From Pantoea sp. Mb-10 (GTDB lineage Bacteria > Pseudomonadota > Gammaproteobacteria > Enterobacterales > Enterobacteriaceae): DNA of 64,000 nt. This document shows positions 38,019 through 47,850 of the stretch, piece by piece. Location of the stretch: NCBI RefSeq assembly GCF_021272205.1, contig NZ_JAJSDX010000001.1, positions 372,001 through 436,000 of the forward strand, in the 5' to 3' direction. How positions within the stretch are numbered: the first letter of the stretch is position 1; each line of letters begins with the position of its first letter. Under the pieces are notes generated by a model. That model worked only from the letters and a program-made list of their open reading frames with translations. It did not search any database and had not been told where the DNA came from. Both the position numbers and the translations under genes were made by a program.

Positions 38019-38093
38019 TGGGATATCGCCAAGCGGTAAGGCACCGGTTTTTGATACCGGCATTCCCTGGTTCGAATCCAGGTATCCCAGCCA
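38019..38093 (+). tRNA. tRNA-Gln (UUG), copy 2
   Basis: The 75-nt gene has acceptor TGGGATA/TATCCCA, encoded CCA and anticodon UUG at 38051-38053. The rest of the molecule is identical to copy 1. Confidence 0.96.
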
Positions 38094-38121
38094 TCGTCGG
38101 ATAAAATAAGCAGTATACTCA

Positions 38122-38198
38122 GGCTACGTAGCTCAGCTGGTTAGAGCACATCACTCATAATGATGGGGTCACAGGTTCAAATCCCGTCGTAGCCACCA
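38122..38198 (+). tRNA. tRNA-Met (CAU), elongator, copy 2
   Basis: It is identical over 77 nt to the gene at 37717, with CAU at 38156-38158 and encoded CCA. Confidence 0.96.
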
Positions 38199-38204
38199 AA
38201 TTTT

Positions 38205-38279
38205 TGGGGTGTCGCCAAGCGGTAAGGCTCTGGTTTCTGATACCAGCATTCCGGGGTTCGAATCCCTGCACCCCAGCCA
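38205..38279 (+). tRNA. tRNA-Gln (CUG), copy 1
   Basis: The 75-nt gene has acceptor TGGGGTG/CACCCCA, encoded CCA, and anticodon loop TTCTGAT with CUG at 38237-38239. Confidence 0.96.
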
Positions 38280-38306
38280 TATTTAAGACAATTTGAACAG
38301 CATTAT

Positions 38307-38381
38307 TGGGGTGTCGCCAAGCGGTAAGGCTCTGGTTTCTGATACCAGCATTCCGGGGTTCGAATCCCTGCACCCCAGCCA
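38307..38381 (+). tRNA. tRNA-Gln (CUG), copy 2
   Basis: It is identical to the gene at 38205, with CUG at 38339-38341. The preceding spacer is also repeated before the next copy. Confidence 0.96.
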
Positions 38382-38407
38382 ATTTAAGACAATTTGAACA
38401 GCATTAT

Positions 38408-38482
38408 TGGGGTGTCGCCAAGCGGTAAGGCTCTGGTTTCTGATACCAGCATTCCGGGGTTCGAATCCCTGCACCCCAGCCA
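38408..38482 (+). tRNA. tRNA-Gln (CUG), copy 3
   Basis: It is identical to the two preceding copies, with CUG at 38440-38442. It is the last gene of the tRNA operon and is followed by a strong terminator. Confidence 0.96.
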
Positions 38483-38489
38483 AATTGAC

Positions 38490-38517
38490 AAAAAAGCCCG
38501 CTTTTGCGGGCTTTTTT
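38490..38517 (+). terminator. Terminator of the tRNA operon
   Basis: GCCCGC-TTTT-GCGGGC, flanked by A and T runs, is followed by six Ts. It starts 8 bp after the last tRNA. Confidence 0.92.
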
Positions 38518-38595
38518 GTTTTCTGTCTCTGTACCTTCTCGTTCATTTCTTCCAGCCCGACGCGCTGTCCGCGCCGGGCTGGCCTGATGACTCAG

Positions 38596-39768
38596 CTACA
38601 ACCCCAGCGCGTACTTCAGCACGCGACGCTTCATGGGGGCCGCCTTTTCGGCCGCCGTTAGCGCGAGGTTACGCGCAAAGCGCAGCGGAGGCAGATCGTT
38701 GCTGAACGCGTAATAGAACAGATCCATTCCGCCCTGCATCAGCACATTATCCCGGTAACGCTGGCGATGATAGCGCTGGAGCACTGCATCGGACGACCAT
38801 ATCTGCGCCTGGCTGCGCGCCTCCACCAGCGTTGCGATCAGGGCATCAACGTCGCGATAACCAAGATTGACGCCCTGCCCCGCCAGCGGATTAATGGTGT
38901 GTGCCGCATCCCCCACCAACGCCAGGCCAGGCAGCACATAACGCGTCGCGTGACGGCGCACCAGCGGAAACGACGCCGCCCGCGTGACCTTAATGCGTCC
39001 AATACGCGCGGGGAAGTGCGCCGCGATCTCTTTTTCCAGTTGCGATAACGGGAGATTTTGCAACTGACGGATGCGCGCGGGCGCGTCATACCACACCAGC
39101 GAAGCATGATGACCAAACAGCGGCAGAAACGCGCGAGGTCCCTGCGGCGTGAACTGCTGCCAGGTCACATCACCTGCTGCCTGTTCTCTTTCCACGCTAA
39201 TCAGCATGCAAGATTGGCCATACTGCCAGCCGCGGATACCAATCCCGGCCAGCTGACGAACGCGCGAATTGGCGCCATCGGCGCCCACCACCAAGCGCGT
39301 ATTCAATGTCGTACCGGTGTCTAACTGCAGCAGCCAGCCCGTGCGGTGTGCGGAGAGCGCCTGCAGCGTCGCCGGACAGAACAGCGTGACCCCCTGCGCC
39401 TGCATTTTTTCCCACAGCGCGCGCTGCAGCACGCTGTTCTCGACCATAAAACCTAGTTCGGGTAAGCCAAGTGACGCCGCGTCAAAGGTGACGTGCGCGC
39501 TCTCCCACTCCCAGGTCTCCAGTTTGCGATAAGGCGCACAGCGCATAGCCTCCACGCGCGGCCATACATCAAGCTGACGCAGCAGCGCGACGGAAGACGC
39601 GCCTATCGCGGAGATGCGCACGTCCGGTGCCTGTGCCGCGCTGAAAACCTCCGGCTCTGCACGTTCAATCACGGCAACGCGAAAATTCTGCTGCGTTAGG
39701 CCACACGCCAGGGCCGCGCCGACCATGCCGCCGCCCACGATGACCACATCAAAAGGTGAATCCTGCAT
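38596..39768 (-). CDS. ubiF: 3-demethoxyubiquinol 3-hydroxylase
   Basis: The 390-residue FAD-dependent monooxygenase of the UbiH/UbiF family performs a ring hydroxylation in ubiquinone synthesis. Visible motifs are the N-terminal FAD-binding [16 protein letters not shown] (about 9-24), the DG-type segment [16 protein letters not shown], and the C-terminal FAD ribityl motif [20 protein letters not shown]. Assignment as UbiF rather than UbiH or UbiI rests on similarity and on its position beside miaB and the glutamine tRNA array. It converges on the tRNA operon and diverges from miaB. Confidence 0.93.
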   Translation of the reverse strand: MQDSPFDVVIVGGGMVGAALACGLTQQNFRVAVIERAEPEVFSAAQAPDVRISAIGASSVALLRQLDVWPRVEAMRCAPYRKLETWEWESAHVTFDAASLGLPELGFMVENSVLQRALWEKMQAQGVTLFCPATLQALSAHRTGWLLQLDTGTTLNTRLVVGADGANSRVRQLAGIGIRGWQYGQSCMLISVEREQAAGDVTWQQFTPQGPRAFLPLFGHHASLVWYDAPARIRQLQNLPLSQLEKEIAAHFPARIGRIKVTRAASFPLVRRHATRYVLPGLALVGDAAHTINPLAGQGVNLGYRDVDALIATLVEARSQAQIWSSDAVLQRYHRQRYRDNVLMQGGMDLFYYAFSNDLPPLRFARNLALTAAEKAAPMKRRVLKYALGL

Positions 39769-39956
39769 TGACTCAAATTCCTCCGCTATGCTGCACGCCT
39801 GATGAGCGCGCGAGTGCTAAAGTGTACCGGAAATTTGCCCTACATTCTCAGACACAAATCTGGGCGCGAACTCGCATCCGTGCGCTGGTCACAACAGCAT
39901 CAAAGCATTACACTATGCCCCCTGCATTTACCTGTTCTGAATTAGTGGCTAGTCCG

Positions 39957-41381
39957 ATGACCAAAAAACTGCATATCAAAACCTGGGGCTGTCAGATGAA
40001 CGAGTACGATTCATCGAAAATGGCCGATCTGCTTAACAGCACGCACGGTTACACCCTGACCGAAAACGCCGAAGAGGCGGACGTTTTGTTGCTCAATACC
40101 TGTTCCATTCGTGAGAAAGCACAGGAAAAAGTTTTTGGCTTGTTAGGGCGTTGGAAAAAACTGAAAGCCAGCAATCCGGACGTGATTATCGGCGTCGGTG
40201 GCTGCGTTGCCTCGCAGGAAGGTGAACGGCTGCGCGAGCGCGCAAACTGCGTGGATATCGTGTTTGGACCGCAAACGCTGCACCGTTTGCCTGAGATGAT
40301 TAATCAGGTGCGTGGCAGCAAGAGCCCGGTGATCGATATCAGTTTTCCGGAGATCGAAAAGTTTGACCGGCTGCCAGAACCGCGTGCGGAAGGCCCTACC
40401 GCGTACGTTTCTATCATGGAAGGCTGCAATAAATATTGCACGTTCTGCGTGGTGCCTTACACGCGGGGCGAAGAAGTCAGCCGTCCATGCGATGATATTT
40501 TGCTGGAGATAGCCCAGCTTGCTGCGCAGGGCGTGCGTGAAGTCAATCTGCTAGGGCAGAATGTCAACGCCTATCGCGGCGCCACCTTTGATGACGGCAT
40601 CTGTACTTTCGCAGAATTACTGCGCCTCGTTGCCGCGATTGACGGCATTGACCGCATCCGCTTTACCACCAGCCATCCCATTGAATTTACCGACGACATT
40701 ATCGATGTCTACCGCGACACGCCTGAGTTAGTGAGCTTCCTGCACCTGCCGGTGCAGAGCGGTTCCGACCGCATTTTGACGCTCATGAAGCGCGCCCATA
40801 CCGCGTTGGAATATAAAGCCATCATCCGCAAGCTGCTGAAAGCGCGTCCGGATATTCAAATCAGCTCCGATTTTATCATCGGCTTCCCGGGCGAAACGCA
40901 GCAGGATTTCGAGCAAACCATGAAGCTGATCGGCGAGGTTAATTTCGACACCAGCTTCAGCTTTATCTACTCTGCGCGTCCTGGCACGCCTGCTGCCGAT
41001 CTGCCTGACGATGTCTCAGAAGAAGAGAAGAAGCAGCGCCTTTATCTGCTGCAGGAGCGTATTAACCAGCAGGCGATGATGTGGAGTCGCCGCATGTTGG
41101 GCACCACGCAGCGCGTATTGGTTGAAGGCATCTCACGCAAAAACGTGATGGAGCTAAGCGGCCGCACCGATAACAATCGCGTAGTGAACTTCGAAGCCCC
41201 CGTTGAGCTCATCGGTAAGTTTGTGGATGTGGAAATTGTAGATGTCTATCCTAACTCGCTGCGCGGCAAGCTGGTACGCACCGAGGATGAAATGGATTTA
41301 CGCCTTAGCCAGACCCCGGCGGCCGTTATTGCCCGTACCCGTCGTGAAAACGCCCTTGGCGTAGGCACCTTCCAACCTTGA
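39957..41381 (+). CDS. miaB: tRNA-2-methylthio-N6-dimethylallyladenosine synthase
   Basis: The 474-residue radical-SAM methylthiotransferase adds the 2-methylthio group to i6A37 of tRNAs. The UPF0004 domain cluster ligands are Cys12, Cys49 and Cys83. The radical-SAM CxxxCxxC motif is Cys157, Cys161 and Cys164 (GCNKYCTFC), and a C-terminal TRAM domain covers about 375-440. I use the ATG at 39957 ([16 protein letters not shown]), which gives the E. coli length; an in-frame start 67 codons upstream overlaps ubiF and is not supported. Confidence 0.98.
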   Translation: MTKKLHIKTWGCQMNEYDSSKMADLLNSTHGYTLTENAEEADVLLLNTCSIREKAQEKVFGLLGRWKKLKASNPDVIIGVGGCVASQEGERLRERANCVDIVFGPQTLHRLPEMINQVRGSKSPVIDISFPEIEKFDRLPEPRAEGPTAYVSIMEGCNKYCTFCVVPYTRGEEVSRPCDDILLEIAQLAAQGVREVNLLGQNVNAYRGATFDDGICTFAELLRLVAAIDGIDRIRFTTSHPIEFTDDIIDVYRDTPELVSFLHLPVQSGSDRILTLMKRAHTALEYKAIIRKLLKARPDIQISSDFIIGFPGETQQDFEQTMKLIGEVNFDTSFSFIYSARPGTPAADLPDDVSEEEKKQRLYLLQERINQQAMMWSRRMLGTTQRVLVEGISRKNVMELSGRTDNNRVVNFEAPVELIGKFVDVEIVDVYPNSLRGKLVRTEDEMDLRLSQTPAAVIARTRRENALGVGTFQP

Positions 41382-41394
41382 GCGTACGCATTAA

Positions 41395-41426
41395 GATGAC
41401 AGTGCAGCACGCGCTGTCATCTGTTT
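41395..41426 (+). terminator. Terminator-like hairpin after miaB
   Basis: GATGACAG (41395-41402) and CTGTCATC (41414-41421) are perfect 8-bp arms, followed by TGTTT. The T-run is short, so termination may be partial. About 160 bp separate it from ybeZ. Confidence 0.6.
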
Positions 41427-41586
41427 CACCGCGCTCCCCTTGCTTTCTCGCTCTCGCGCCCAAATATTTTGTTATCAACTTGCGCCGCGGTATTGCCCCA
41501 TAAATACTTTCATTACGATGCTTACGCCGTAAGCGGTGCCATCTAATGCCTCTTTCAACTGGCCCTGAGTGACCCAAAGGATTCAT

Positions 41587-42657
41587 TTGAACATCGAAAC
41601 CCGTGAAATTAGCCTTGAACCTGCAGATAATCGCCGACTGATGAGCCTGTGCGGTCCGTTTGATGACAACATCAAACAGTTAGAGCGCCGTTTGGGAATC
41701 GAAATCAATCGTCGCGATAACCACTTTAAACTGGTCGGCCGTACGCTAACCGTCGACGCCGCCGCCGCTATCTTACGCGACCTCTATGTCGACACCGCGC
41801 CAGTGCGCGGAAACATCCCCGACATTGAGCCGGATCAGATCCATCTCGCCATTAAAGAGAGCCGTGTACTTGAGCAAACTGCAGAAAGCGTACCGGAGTA
41901 TGGCAAAGCGGTTAACATCAAAACCAAGCGTGGCGTAATTAAGCCGCGTACGCCGAACCAGGCGCAGTACATTGCCCATATTCTCGATCACGACATCACG
42001 TTTGGCATCGGTCCGGCCGGTACGGGTAAAACCTATCTTGCGGTCGCAGCGGCGGTGGACGCCCTTGAACGGCAGGAGATCCGTCGTATTCTTCTGACGC
42101 GTCCAGCGGTAGAAGCCGGCGAGAAACTGGGCTTCCTCCCCGGCGATCTCAGTCAGAAAGTGGATCCCTACCTGCGTCCGCTTTACGATGCGCTGTTTGA
42201 AATGCTTGGCTTTGAGCGCGTTGAGAAGCTCATGGAGCGTAACGTGATTGAAGTCGCGCCGCTGGCCTATATGCGTGGTCGCACACTCAACGACGCGTTT
42301 GTGATTTTGGACGAAAGCCAGAACACCACCATCGAACAGATGAAGATGTTTTTAACTCGCATCGGCTTCAATTCCAAAGCGGTGATCACCGGTGACGTCA
42401 CGCAGATTGACCTGCCGCGCAGCACGAAATCCGGCTTGCGTCACGCCATTGACGTGCTGGCTGAAGTGGAGGAGATCAGCTTTAACTTTTTCCACAGCGA
42501 GGACGTGGTGCGTCACCCCGTGGTTGCACGTATCGTTAACGCCTATGAAGCCTGGGAAGAAGCCGATCAAAAGCGTCGCGATCAGCTGGCGGAAGAACGT
42601 AAACGAGACGCCCTGGCGGCTCAACAAGCAGCACATTCAACCCCGCAGGAGCAGTAA
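41587..42657 (+). CDS. ybeZ: PhoH-like ATPase YbeZ
   Basis: The 356-residue PhoH-family P-loop ATPase has Walker A GPAGTGKT at 142-149 and the DESQN-type Walker [12 protein letters not shown] near 245. An N-terminal KH-like region precedes them. It is a partner of the endoribonuclease YbeY in rRNA maturation and stress. I use the TTG at 41587, with AAGG 6 nt upstream, giving the start [12 protein letters not shown] that aligns with E. coli; a GTG six codons earlier is the alternative. Its stop overlaps ybeY (TAATG). Confidence 0.94.
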   Translation: MNIETREISLEPADNRRLMSLCGPFDDNIKQLERRLGIEINRRDNHFKLVGRTLTVDAAAAILRDLYVDTAPVRGNIPDIEPDQIHLAIKESRVLEQTAESVPEYGKAVNIKTKRGVIKPRTPNQAQYIAHILDHDITFGIGPAGTGKTYLAVAAAVDALERQEIRRILLTRPAVEAGEKLGFLPGDLSQKVDPYLRPLYDALFEMLGFERVEKLMERNVIEVAPLAYMRGRTLNDAFVILDESQNTTIEQMKMFLTRIGFNSKAVITGDVTQIDLPRSTKSGLRHAIDVLAEVEEISFNFFHSEDVVRHPVVARIVNAYEAWEEADQKRRDQLAEERKRDALAAQQAAHSTPQEQ

Positions 42658-43130
42658 TGAGCGCGGCAATACTGGATTTACAACTGGCGTGCGCCAATGA
42701 AGCAGGCCTGCCTGAAGAGGCGGCCTTTCAGCGCTGGCTTGAAGCCGCGGCTACCCCGTTTCAAGCAGAAAGCGAGGTCACGATTCGCCTGGTGGATGAA
42801 GCCGAAAGCCACGAGCTTAATTTAACCTATCGTGGTAAAGACAAGCCCACCAACGTGCTCTCCTTTCCGTTTGAAGCCCCGCCAGGCATCGAACTCCCTC
42901 TGCTGGGTGACCTGATTATTTGTCGGCAGGTGGTGGAGCAGGAAGCGGCTGAGCAAGGCAAAGCACTGGAAGCCCACTGGGCACACATGGTGGTGCACGG
43001 CACGCTTCACCTGCTGGGCTATGACCATATCGACGATGCCGAAGCCGAAGAGATGGAGGCGCTGGAGACCGAGATAATGCTTGCTCTTGGGTATCCCGAT
43101 CCGTACATTTCGGAGAAAGAAGACGCCTGA
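42657..43130 (+). CDS. ybeY: Endoribonuclease YbeY (16S rRNA maturation)
   Basis: The 157-residue UPF0054 metalloprotein has the zinc motif His114, His118 and His124 ([11 protein letters not shown]) and the conserved Arg59 ([15 protein letters not shown]). It takes part in 16S rRNA 3'-end maturation and ribosome quality control. The E. coli protein has 155 residues. It overlaps ybeZ by one base, and a hairpin separates it from ybeX. Confidence 0.97.
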   Translation: MSAAILDLQLACANEAGLPEEAAFQRWLEAAATPFQAESEVTIRLVDEAESHELNLTYRGKDKPTNVLSFPFEAPPGIELPLLGDLIICRQVVEQEAAEQGKALEAHWAHMVVHGTLHLLGYDHIDDAEAEEMEALETEIMLALGYPDPYISEKEDA

Positions 43131-43151
43131 GCCTACGGCTTAGAGCAACGC

Positions 43152-43175
43152 ACTGTCGGCCATTGTGCCGACAGT
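43152..43175 (+). terminator. Hairpin between ybeY and ybeX
   Basis: ACTGTCGGC and GCCGACAGT form a perfect 9-bp stem around CATTGT, 21 bp after the ybeY stop and 38 bp before ybeX. The following TCCTTT is a poor T-run, so it is more likely a partial terminator or RNA-processing stem than a full stop. Confidence 0.5.
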
Positions 43176-43212
43176 TCCTTTAACTCAAATGAGTGAACAA
43201 AATTAAAACGCC

Positions 43213-44094
43213 ATGAGCGACGACCATTCTCAAAACAGCGACGCACCCAGTAGTAAAAAAGGATTTTTTTCCCTGTTGATTAACCAACTTTTTCATGGCG
43301 AGCCGAAAAATCGCGATGAACTGTTGGGCTTGATCCGCGATTCTGAGCAGAAAGAGCTTATCGATCAGGACACGCGCGACATGCTGGAGGGCGTGCTGGA
43401 CATTGCCGAGCAGCGCGTGCGCGACATCATGATCCCGCGTTCGCAAATGATTACCCTGAAGCGCAATCAGAGCCTTGAAGAGTGCCTTGCGGTGATCATT
43501 GAATCCGCTCACTCGCGTTTCCCGGTTATTAGCGAAGATAAAGATCACGTTGAAGGCATCCTGATGGCCAAAGATCTGCTGCCGTTTATGAGCAGCGCAT
43601 CAGAACCCTTCAGTATTGAAAAAGTGCTGCGTCCTGCGGTGGTGGTCCCCGAAAGCAAGCGCGTTGACCGCATGCTCAAAGAGTTCCGTTCACAGCGTTA
43701 TCACATGGCTATTGTGATCGATGAGTTTGGCGGCGTGTCCGGTTTAGTGACCATCGAAGATATCCTTGAGCTGATCGTGGGTGAGATCGAAGACGAGTAT
43801 GACGACGAGGAAGATCGTGATATCCGTCAGCTAAACCGCCACACCTACACCGTGCGCGCGCTCACGCCGATTGAAGATTTCAACGAGGTGTTCGGTACCA
43901 GCTTCAGCGATGATGAAGTGGACACCATCGGGGGGTTGGTGATGCAGGGCTTTGGTCACTTACCTGCGCGCGGTGAAAGCATCGACATTGAAGGTTACCA
44001 CTTCAAAGTGGCGATGGCAGACAGTCGACGTATTATCCAGGTGCACGTAAAAATTCCGGAAGATTCACCGCAACCGCAACTGGACGACGAATAA
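43213..44094 (+). CDS. ybeX: CBS-domain protein YbeX (CorC)
   Basis: The 293-residue cytoplasmic protein has two CBS domains (about 70-190, [11 protein letters not shown] and [14 protein letters not shown]-like segments) and a C-terminal CorC/HlyC domain (about 205-285, [17 protein letters not shown]). E. coli YbeX/CorC is linked to magnesium/cobalt efflux and, more recently, to ribosome metabolism. It belongs to the ybeZ-ybeY-ybeX-lnt operon; lnt follows after 4 bp. Confidence 0.95.
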   Translation: MSDDHSQNSDAPSSKKGFFSLLINQLFHGEPKNRDELLGLIRDSEQKELIDQDTRDMLEGVLDIAEQRVRDIMIPRSQMITLKRNQSLEECLAVIIESAHSRFPVISEDKDHVEGILMAKDLLPFMSSASEPFSIEKVLRPAVVVPESKRVDRMLKEFRSQRYHMAIVIDEFGGVSGLVTIEDILELIVGEIEDEYDDEEDRDIRQLNRHTYTVRALTPIEDFNEVFGTSFSDDEVDTIGGLVMQGFGHLPARGESIDIEGYHFKVAMADSRRIIQVHVKIPEDSPQPQLDDE

Positions 44095-44098
44095 TTCT

Positions 44099-45625
44099 AT
44101 GGCATTCGCCTCTCTTTACTCGCAGCAGCGGGTTCGCCTGCTGCTGGCCTTGATTCTGGGTGCGGTCGGCACCCTCTCCTTTTCACCTTATGATGTCTGG
44201 CCCGCCGCGATCGTCTCGCTGCTCGGCCTGCAGTTGCTTTTGCTTGATCGACGCACGCCGCAGGCCGCCGCGCTCGGTTTTGCCTGGGGCTTTGGCCTGT
44301 TTGGCAGCGGTATCAACTGGGTTTACGTCAGCATTGCTACGTTCGGCGGGATGCCGGGGCCAGTGAACGTGTTTCTGGTGGTGCTGTTGGCCGCCTACCT
44401 GTCGCTTTACCCGCTGCTGTTCGCTGCCGTGCTCACTCGACTCTGGCCGCGCGCCACCTTATGGCGCCTCGCGCTGGCGGCCCCCGCGCTCTGGCAGATA
44501 AGCGAATTTCTTCGCGGCTGGATCCTCACTGGCTTTCCCTGGCTTCAGTTTGGTTATAGCCAGATTGACGGTCCACTGAAGGGGATTGCACCGCTGGCTG
44601 GCGTAGAAACGCTCACGTTCCTGCTGATGATCATCGCCGGTTTGCTGGCGCACGCCTGCTATCATCGCACGGTGAAAAGTGCCCTCGTCGCGCTGGCGCT
44701 GCTACTGCTGCCGTGGCCGCTGCGCATGCTGCAATGGTATCAGCCGACGCCTGAGCGCAGCGTGGATATTGCGATGGTTCAGGGCAATATTCCGCAGTCT
44801 ATGAAATGGGATCCTCAGCAGCTGCTGAATACGCTGCGCGTGTATACCGGATACAGTCAGCCGTTTATCGGCAAAGCGCCCATTATTATCTGGCCTGAAT
44901 CGGCGATAACCGATCTGGAAAGCAACCAGCAGCCCTTTCTCCGGGCGCTCGACGGCGAACTGCGCGCCCGCGGTAGCGCATTGATTACCGGCATTGTCGA
45001 CTCCCGCGTAGAAAAGGATAACCGCTACCACGATTACAACTCCGTGATCGTATTGGGCGGCAAACAGCCTTACAGCTACCAAAGCATGAATCGCTACCAG
45101 AAAAATCATCTGGTGCCTTTTGGTGAATTTGTTCCGCTGGAGAGCCTGCTGCGTCCACTGGCCCCGTTCTTTGATTTACCGATGTCCTCCTTTAGCCGGG
45201 GCGCTTACATCCAGCCGCAGCTAAACGTGGCGGGCTATAACCTTACTACCGCCATTTGCTATGAAATCGTGCTTGGCGAGCAGGTACGCGCGAATTTCCG
45301 CAGCAATACCGATTTCCTGCTGACCGTGTCAAACGATGCCTGGTTTGGTCACTCCATTGGGCCTTGGCAGCACTTCCAGATGGCGCGCATGCGCGCGTTG
45401 GAACTGGGACGCCCACTGCTTCGCGCCACGAATAATGGCGTGACCGCCGTGGTGAACGCGGACGGGAGCGTGGAAAAGATCATTCCGCAATTCTCGCGCC
45501 AGGTGCTGGAGGCAAAAGTTACCCCTACGCAGGGTGAAACACCTTACGCACGACTTGGCCTGTGGCCCGTATGGATTCTTACGCTGCTGGGCTTAGTCAT
45601 CAGCCTGATACGTCGACGCGCTTGA
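44099..45625 (+). CDS. lnt: Apolipoprotein N-acyltransferase
   Basis: The 508-residue inner-membrane enzyme adds the third acyl chain to lipoproteins. N-terminal transmembrane helices cover about 12-210, followed by a periplasmic nitrilase-like domain. The catalytic triad is at family positions: Glu267 (IIWPESAI), Lys335 ([13 protein letters not shown]) and Cys387 (TTAICYEIV). A final helix lies at the C-terminus. Among the lipoproteins made from this window are LptE and RlpA. It is last in its operon and followed by a strong terminator. Confidence 0.97.
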   Translation: MAFASLYSQQRVRLLLALILGAVGTLSFSPYDVWPAAIVSLLGLQLLLLDRRTPQAAALGFAWGFGLFGSGINWVYVSIATFGGMPGPVNVFLVVLLAAYLSLYPLLFAAVLTRLWPRATLWRLALAAPALWQISEFLRGWILTGFPWLQFGYSQIDGPLKGIAPLAGVETLTFLLMIIAGLLAHACYHRTVKSALVALALLLLPWPLRMLQWYQPTPERSVDIAMVQGNIPQSMKWDPQQLLNTLRVYTGYSQPFIGKAPIIIWPESAITDLESNQQPFLRALDGELRARGSALITGIVDSRVEKDNRYHDYNSVIVLGGKQPYSYQSMNRYQKNHLVPFGEFVPLESLLRPLAPFFDLPMSSFSRGAYIQPQLNVAGYNLTTAICYEIVLGEQVRANFRSNTDFLLTVSNDAWFGHSIGPWQHFQMARMRALELGRPLLRATNNGVTAVVNADGSVEKIIPQFSRQVLEAKVTPTQGETPYARLGLWPVWILTLLGLVISLIRRRA

Positions 45626-45643
45626 TTCTCTGCCACTGATACG

Positions 45644-45675
45644 AAAGCGAAGCAGTCATGCTTCGCTTTTTTTTT
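45644..45675 (+). terminator. Terminator after lnt
   Basis: AAAGCGAAGCA-GTCA-TGCTTCGCTTT forms an 11-bp stem followed by a run of Ts. Confidence 0.93.
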
Positions 45676-45730
45676 ACGCCTTTCCTTCATTTTAACCTCC
45701 TAACCATTTTCATGTCGCGATGACACGCAC

Positions 45731-45746
45731 TGGCACGATCATTGCT
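45731..45746 (+). promoter_or_regulatory. Sigma-54 (RpoN) promoter upstream of gltI
   Basis: TGGCACGATCATTGCT fits the -24/-12 consensus TGGCACR-N4-TTGCW at every defined position, with the GG and GC invariant pairs at correct spacing. Expected start is near 45757. Nitrogen control of glutamate/aspartate uptake is physiologically sensible. Confidence 0.7.
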
Positions 45747-45825
45747 AACTATTTCAGGGTTTTTCACGGAGCGGGCGCATTGTCAGTCTTTTGCAATATG
45801 CGCGCACTATGATCAGGCAATGACG

Positions 45826-45871
45826 CGCACCAAAAAGTTGCAACCGCCCTTTTATGCGCTTTATTGGTGCG
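45826..45871. promoter_or_regulatory. Two NtrC-like sites upstream of gltI
   Basis: CGCACC-AAAAA-GTTGCA (45826-45842) and TGCGCT-TTATT-GGTGCG (45855-45871) each match the NtrC dyad TGCACY-N5-RGTGCA at about 10 of 12 positions and are 29 bp apart centre to centre. They lie downstream of the sigma-54 promoter at 45731, an unusual arrangement. Confidence 0.45.
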
Positions 45872-46054
45872 GAGCGGCTCGCAAAAAAGAAACTTTTTTG
45901 TTTCATTGCATTAACAGTTCGCTATGTTATTGATACTCACGCGCCTTCGCGCGCAGGCGGGTCAACACACGCAGCACGCAATACGCAATAAACACAACAT
46001 CCCTTTGGGCGCAGTTTTATGTTCTGCGCGATATCGATAAACAGGAGTAGGAAC

Positions 46055-46948
46055 ATGCAGACACGCAAAGTGGCCTTATCACTTCTGCTGTTGGGCGCCA
46101 CAGCAGGCGCAGCCCAGGCAGAAGATCTCAATGGCACACTGAAGAAAATCAGTGACAACGGCGTGATCGTCGTGGGCCATCGCGAGTCATCCGTTCCCTT
46201 TTCTTACTACGACAATCAGCAAAAAGTCGTGGGTTATTCGCAAGATTATTCCAACGCCATCGTCGCGGCCATCAAGGCGAAGCTGAATAAACCGGATTTG
46301 CAGATTAAAATGCTGCCTATTACTTCGCAAAACCGTATTCCTCTGCTGCAGAATGGCACCTATGACTTCGAATGTGGTTCCACCACCAACAACCTTGAGC
46401 GTCAAAAACAGGCGGCGTTTTCCGACACCGTGTTTATCATTGGCACCCGCTTGCTGGTGAAAAAAGGCGGCGATATCAAAGATTTCCCAGATTTAAAAGG
46501 GAAGACTGTTGTCGTGACCTCCGGCACCACCTCTGAAGTCCTGCTGCACAAGCTGAATGACGAACAGAAAATGGACATGCGCATTATCAGCGCCAAAGAT
46601 CACGGTGATTCATTCCGTACTTTGGAAACCGGACGCGCCGTGGCCTTTATGATGGATGATGCACTGCTGGCGGGTGAGCGCGCCAAAGCGAAAAAACCAG
46701 ACAACTGGGAAATCGTGGGTACGCCACAGTCAAAAGAAGCCTACGGCTGCATGCTGCGCAAAGACGACCCACAGTTCAAGCAGCTGATGGATGAAACCAT
46801 CGCAAAAGCACAGACCTCAGGCGAAGCGGCCAAGTGGTTTGACACCTGGTTCAAACAGCCGATTCCACCGAAGAACCTGAACCTGAACTTTGAGCTTTCA
46901 CCCGATATGCAGGCGCTGTTCAAAGCCCCTAACGACAAAGCACTCTGA
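46055..46948 (+). CDS. gltI: Glutamate/aspartate ABC transporter periplasmic binding protein
   Basis: The 297-residue protein has a Sec signal peptide (MQTRKVALSLLLLGATAGAA, cleavage predicted after Ala22 in AQA-ED) and a type 3 solute-binding fold (GHRESSVPFSYYDNQ, GYSQDYSNAI). It binds glutamate and aspartate in the periplasm. The ATG at 46055 has CAGGAGTAGG upstream; the longer frame starting 12 codons earlier is not supported. It is separated from gltJ by a terminator and an SroC-like region, so it is probably made in excess over the membrane subunits. Confidence 0.97.
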   Translation: MQTRKVALSLLLLGATAGAAQAEDLNGTLKKISDNGVIVVGHRESSVPFSYYDNQQKVVGYSQDYSNAIVAAIKAKLNKPDLQIKMLPITSQNRIPLLQNGTYDFECGSTTNNLERQKQAAFSDTVFIIGTRLLVKKGGDIKDFPDLKGKTVVVTSGTTSEVLLHKLNDEQKMDMRIISAKDHGDSFRTLETGRAVAFMMDDALLAGERAKAKKPDNWEIVGTPQSKEAYGCMLRKDDPQFKQLMDETIAKAQTSGEAAKWFDTWFKQPIPPKNLNLNFELSPDMQALFKAPNDKAL

Positions 46949-47096
46949 ATTAACAACGAAAACAAGGGCAGTGATGCTGCCCTCTCGATTGCTGAATAGG
47001 CGGTGCGGACAGACAAACTGCAATAGGTCGTTCCCCTGGCGCAGTTCCCCCAGGCCCGCTCAACAATCTTATGGGTAGCTTCGCTACCCTTTTTTT
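46949..47096 (+). ncRNA. sroC: SroC-like RNA region between gltI and gltJ
   Basis: In E. coli and Salmonella the gltI-gltJ intergenic region yields SroC, an RNase E-processed fragment that sponges the sRNA GcvB. The same position here holds a 148-nt segment with C-rich single-stranded stretches (TTCCCCTGG, TTCCCCCAGG) ending in an intrinsic terminator. I assign it by position and terminal hairpin only; sequence conservation could not be aligned. Confidence 0.45.
47073..47096 (+). terminator. Terminator at the end of the gltI-gltJ gap
   Basis: GGGTAGC-TTC-GCTACCC is followed by seven Ts, 13 bp before the gltJ ATG. It should reduce gltJKL relative to gltI and form the 3' end of the SroC-like RNA. 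Confidence 0.9.
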
Positions 47097-47109
47097 ACCG
47101 GAGCTCGTT

Positions 47110-47850
47110 ATGGGTATCGATTGGAACTGGGGCATTTTTTTACAGCAGGCCCCGTTCGGCAATACGACTTACCTTGGCTGGCTGTGGTCCGGATTTCAGG
47201 TTACCGTTGCGGTCTCCTGTTGCGCCTGGATTATCGCCTTCCTGGTTGGGTCTTTTTTTGGCATTTTACGTACCGTGCCTAACCGCCTGCTGGCGACTAT
47301 CGGCACTTGCTATGTGGAACTGTTTCGCAACATCCCGCTGATCGTGCAGTTCTTCTTTTGGTATCTGGTTGCGCCGGAACTGGTCGGGGAAAATCTCGGC
47401 ATGTGGTTTAAATCGGAACTGGATCCCAACGTGCAGTTCTTCCTCTCATCTACCGTGTGCCTCGGGCTGTTTACCGCCGCGCGCGTGTGTGAGCAAGTTC
47501 GGGCCGCCATTCAGTCTCTGCCACGCGGGCAGAAAAACGCCGGTCTGGCGATGGGTCTGACGCTGCCGCAAACCTACCGCTATGTGCTGCTGCCCAACGC
47601 GTATCGCGTCATTGTTCCGCCCATGACGTCTGAGATGCTGAACCTGGTAAAAAACTCGGCGATTGCCTCCACGATTGGACTGGTGGACATGGCGGCGCAG
47701 GCAGGAAAACTGCTTGATTACTCCGCCCACGCCTATGAATCCTTTACCGCCATCACCCTGGCTTACGTGGGAATCAACCTGGTGATCATGCTTATTATGA
47801 GTCTGGTTGAACGCAAAATTCGCCTGCCTGGCAATCTGGGAGGCAAATAA
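47110..47850 (+). CDS. gltJ: Glutamate/aspartate ABC transporter permease GltJ
   Basis: The 246-residue inner-membrane permease of the polar amino acid family starts [20 protein letters not shown]. The EAA-type cytoplasmic loop contacting the ATPase is [21 protein letters not shown] use the ATG at 47110, which equals the E. coli length; an upstream frame start at 47071 lies inside the terminator hairpin. It overlaps gltK by one base (TAATG). Confidence 0.97.
   Translation: MGIDWNWGIFLQQAPFGNTTYLGWLWSGFQVTVAVSCCAWIIAFLVGSFFGILRTVPNRLLATIGTCYVELFRNIPLIVQFFFWYLVAPELVGENLGMWFKSELDPNVQFFLSSTVCLGLFTAARVCEQVRAAIQSLPRGQKNAGLAMGLTLPQTYRYVLLPNAYRVIVPPMTSEMLNLVKNSAIASTIGLVDMAAQAGKLLDYSAHAYESFTAITLAYVGINLVIMLIMSLVERKIRLPGNLGGK

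Larger units (their letters stand above)
38281..38482 (+). repeat. 101-bp tandem duplication of spacer plus tRNA-Gln(CUG)
   Basis: The 26-nt spacer 38281-38306 with the tRNA 38307-38381 recurs exactly at 38382-38482. The spacers begin ATTTAAGACAATTTGAACAG in both. The unit is 101 bp and the copies look identical, which suggests recent duplication or ongoing gene conversion. Confidence 0.9.
45676..46054 (+). other. gltI upstream control region (379 bp, no gene)
   Basis: The region holds a consensus sigma-54 promoter at 45731 and two NtrC-like sites at 45826-45871, listed separately. An A/T-tract segment lies near 45888-45905. No ORF has a plausible ribosome-binding site and family similarity. 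A start near 45757 would give a leader of about 300 nt. Confidence 0.6.

Noticed and set aside
37910-38482. Regularly spaced near-identical repeats that could suggest a CRISPR array
   Set aside because: Each repeat folds as a complete tRNA-Gln or tRNA-Met with anticodon loop and encoded CCA; the spacers are short or identical.
38552-38582. GC-rich inverted repeat after ubiF as its terminator
   Set aside because: The arms are interrupted and no T-run follows on the minus strand, so it is not called as a terminator.
47071-47109. Upstream in-frame start for gltJ
   Set aside because: It lies within the terminator hairpin and T-run; the ATG at 47110 gives the E. coli length and start.
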